The position numbers and the translations under genes were made by a program. The notes beneath the pieces were generated by a model. It saw only the letters and a list, made by a program, of their open reading frames with translations, did no database searches and was not told the origin of the DNA. From NCBI GenBank assembly GCA_016707485.1, contig JADJHN010000001.1, positions 248,001 to 312,000 of the forward strand: a stretch of 64,000 nucleotides of DNA, read 5' to 3'. This document shows, in pieces, positions 63,575 to 64,000 of the stretch. This stretch comes from Lysobacterales bacterium (GTDB taxonomy: Bacteria > Pseudomonadota > Gammaproteobacteria > Xanthomonadales > Rhodanobacteraceae). Positions within the stretch are counted from its first letter, which is position 1; the number at the start of each line of letters is the position of its first letter.

Positions 63575-64000
63575 ATGCAAGAGAACCCATCAAATTCCCG
63601 CTGGGATGGTCTGTTGATCGATTGTCATCTGGCGACGATGAACGAGACCGGCACACCTTTTGGTGCAATCCGCAATGCGGCGCTGGGATGGAAGGATGGT
63701 CGCATCGTCTTTGCCGGTGCCATGAGTGCCCTGCCCGGAAAACCCGGAGCGCTTTCAGCGCATGTGCAGTCCGCAGCCGGCGCCTGCATCACGCCGGGCC
63801 TGGTTGATTGCCATACCCATCTCGTTTTCGGCGGCAATCGGGCGGATGAGTTCGATCAGCGTTTGAACGGCGCGAGTTACCAGGACATTGCCCGCGCCGG
63901 TGGCGGCATCGTCTCGACGCTGAAGGCCACCCGCGAGCTCGATGAGGCGGCCTTGCTTGCCGAGTCGCTGCCGCGCGCACGCGCCTTGCTGGCGGATGGC
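63575..64000 (+). CDS. hutI: Imidazolonepropionase (3' end outside window)
   Basis: The first 142 residues of HutI are visible. It opens imidazolonepropionate to formimidoyl-glutamate. ITPGLVDCHTHLVFGGNRADEF contains the His-x-His metal site, and RLNGASYQDIARAGGGIVST the substrate-binding loop (both quoted for position; key pieces HTHLVFGGNRADEF and YQDIARAGGGI). It is divergent from hutF across a 130-base gap, so both may share control. No HutC-like palindrome was recognised in the gap. The gene continues past the window end. Confidence 0.95.
   Translation, partial: MQENPSNSRWDGLLIDCHLATMNETGTPFGAIRNAALGWKDGRIVFAGAMSALPGKPGALSAHVQSAAGACITPGLVDCHTHLVFGGNRADEFDQRLNGASYQDIARAGGGIVSTLKATRELDEAALLAESLPRARALLADG

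Overview
The window reads as a chromosomal segment of a fairly GC-rich gammaproteobacterium. The gene content fits the order Lysobacterales (Xanthomonadales), perhaps Rhodanobacteraceae: a HutF-type histidine pathway, YajD, YebC, a ChrR-type ECF module, many secreted or lipoprotein enzymes, and one secreted protein ending in IFANGFDN. The family placement is inference. No rRNA, tRNA, CRISPR array, prophage or intact insertion sequence was seen.

Layout. 1-2983: a CheY-like regulator cut by the window edge, and a REC-PAS-GAF-GGDEF-EAL protein whose GGDEF site is degenerate and whose EAL site looks intact. 3313-12759: an ECF sigma factor with a ChrR-type zinc/cupin anti-sigma, a convergent tspO, then a tightly coupled lipid-modification operon (desaturase, FAD oxidoreductase, DUF1365, CFA-synthase-like methyltransferase, DUF2878, DUF1295, second methyltransferase, lipocalin). 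This is the classic set tied to singlet-oxygen or membrane photo-oxidative stress. 13301-26643: housekeeping and mixed genes (mutS, OafA-like acyltransferase, Hsp15, pirin, OYE reductase, a frameshifted hydrolase, a lipoprotein, an RRM protein, a cold-shock protein with a clear terminator, an A-type Fe-S carrier, asnS, an SDR that lacks the usual Tyr/Lys). 26722-35454: a visibly AT-richer three-gene operon on the minus strand encoding only exported proteins (a 1671-aa IPT/TIG protein, a 272-aa regulatory-domain protein, and a 965-aa protein with a zinc phospholipase C/P1-nuclease-like metal motif). This is the least familiar unit here.

35721-48625: rraA, a long palindromic repeat, a lipase-like protein, an exported RidA protein, a large MscK-type channel, yajD, an exo/endonuclease-phosphatase lipoprotein, yebC, a PlsC-type acyltransferase, a class IV aminotransferase, a MAPEG protein and an EamA transporter. 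48681-55714: a decaying or defence-type stretch with a VOC pseudogene, hipB with a frameshifted hipA, a second MAPEG gene, a frameshifted glutathione transferase, an HsdR C-terminal remnant, an Mrr-like nuclease, and a HEPN/nucleotidyltransferase pair with tandem GGGCAT/ATGCCC inverted repeats at its start. 55755-64000: histidine utilisation genes hutU, hutF and hutI (cut by the window edge), interleaved with DUF2167 and other membrane proteins, a secreted repeat protein and a nucleotide pyrophosphatase/phosphodiesterase lipoprotein.

Four genes carry single-base reading-frame breaks (near 20997, 48851, 50333 and 52152). Three of these fit loss of one base from a short homopolymer, so both real gene decay and sequencing error must be considered. 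Names and roles rest on recognising motifs by eye; no database search was possible.
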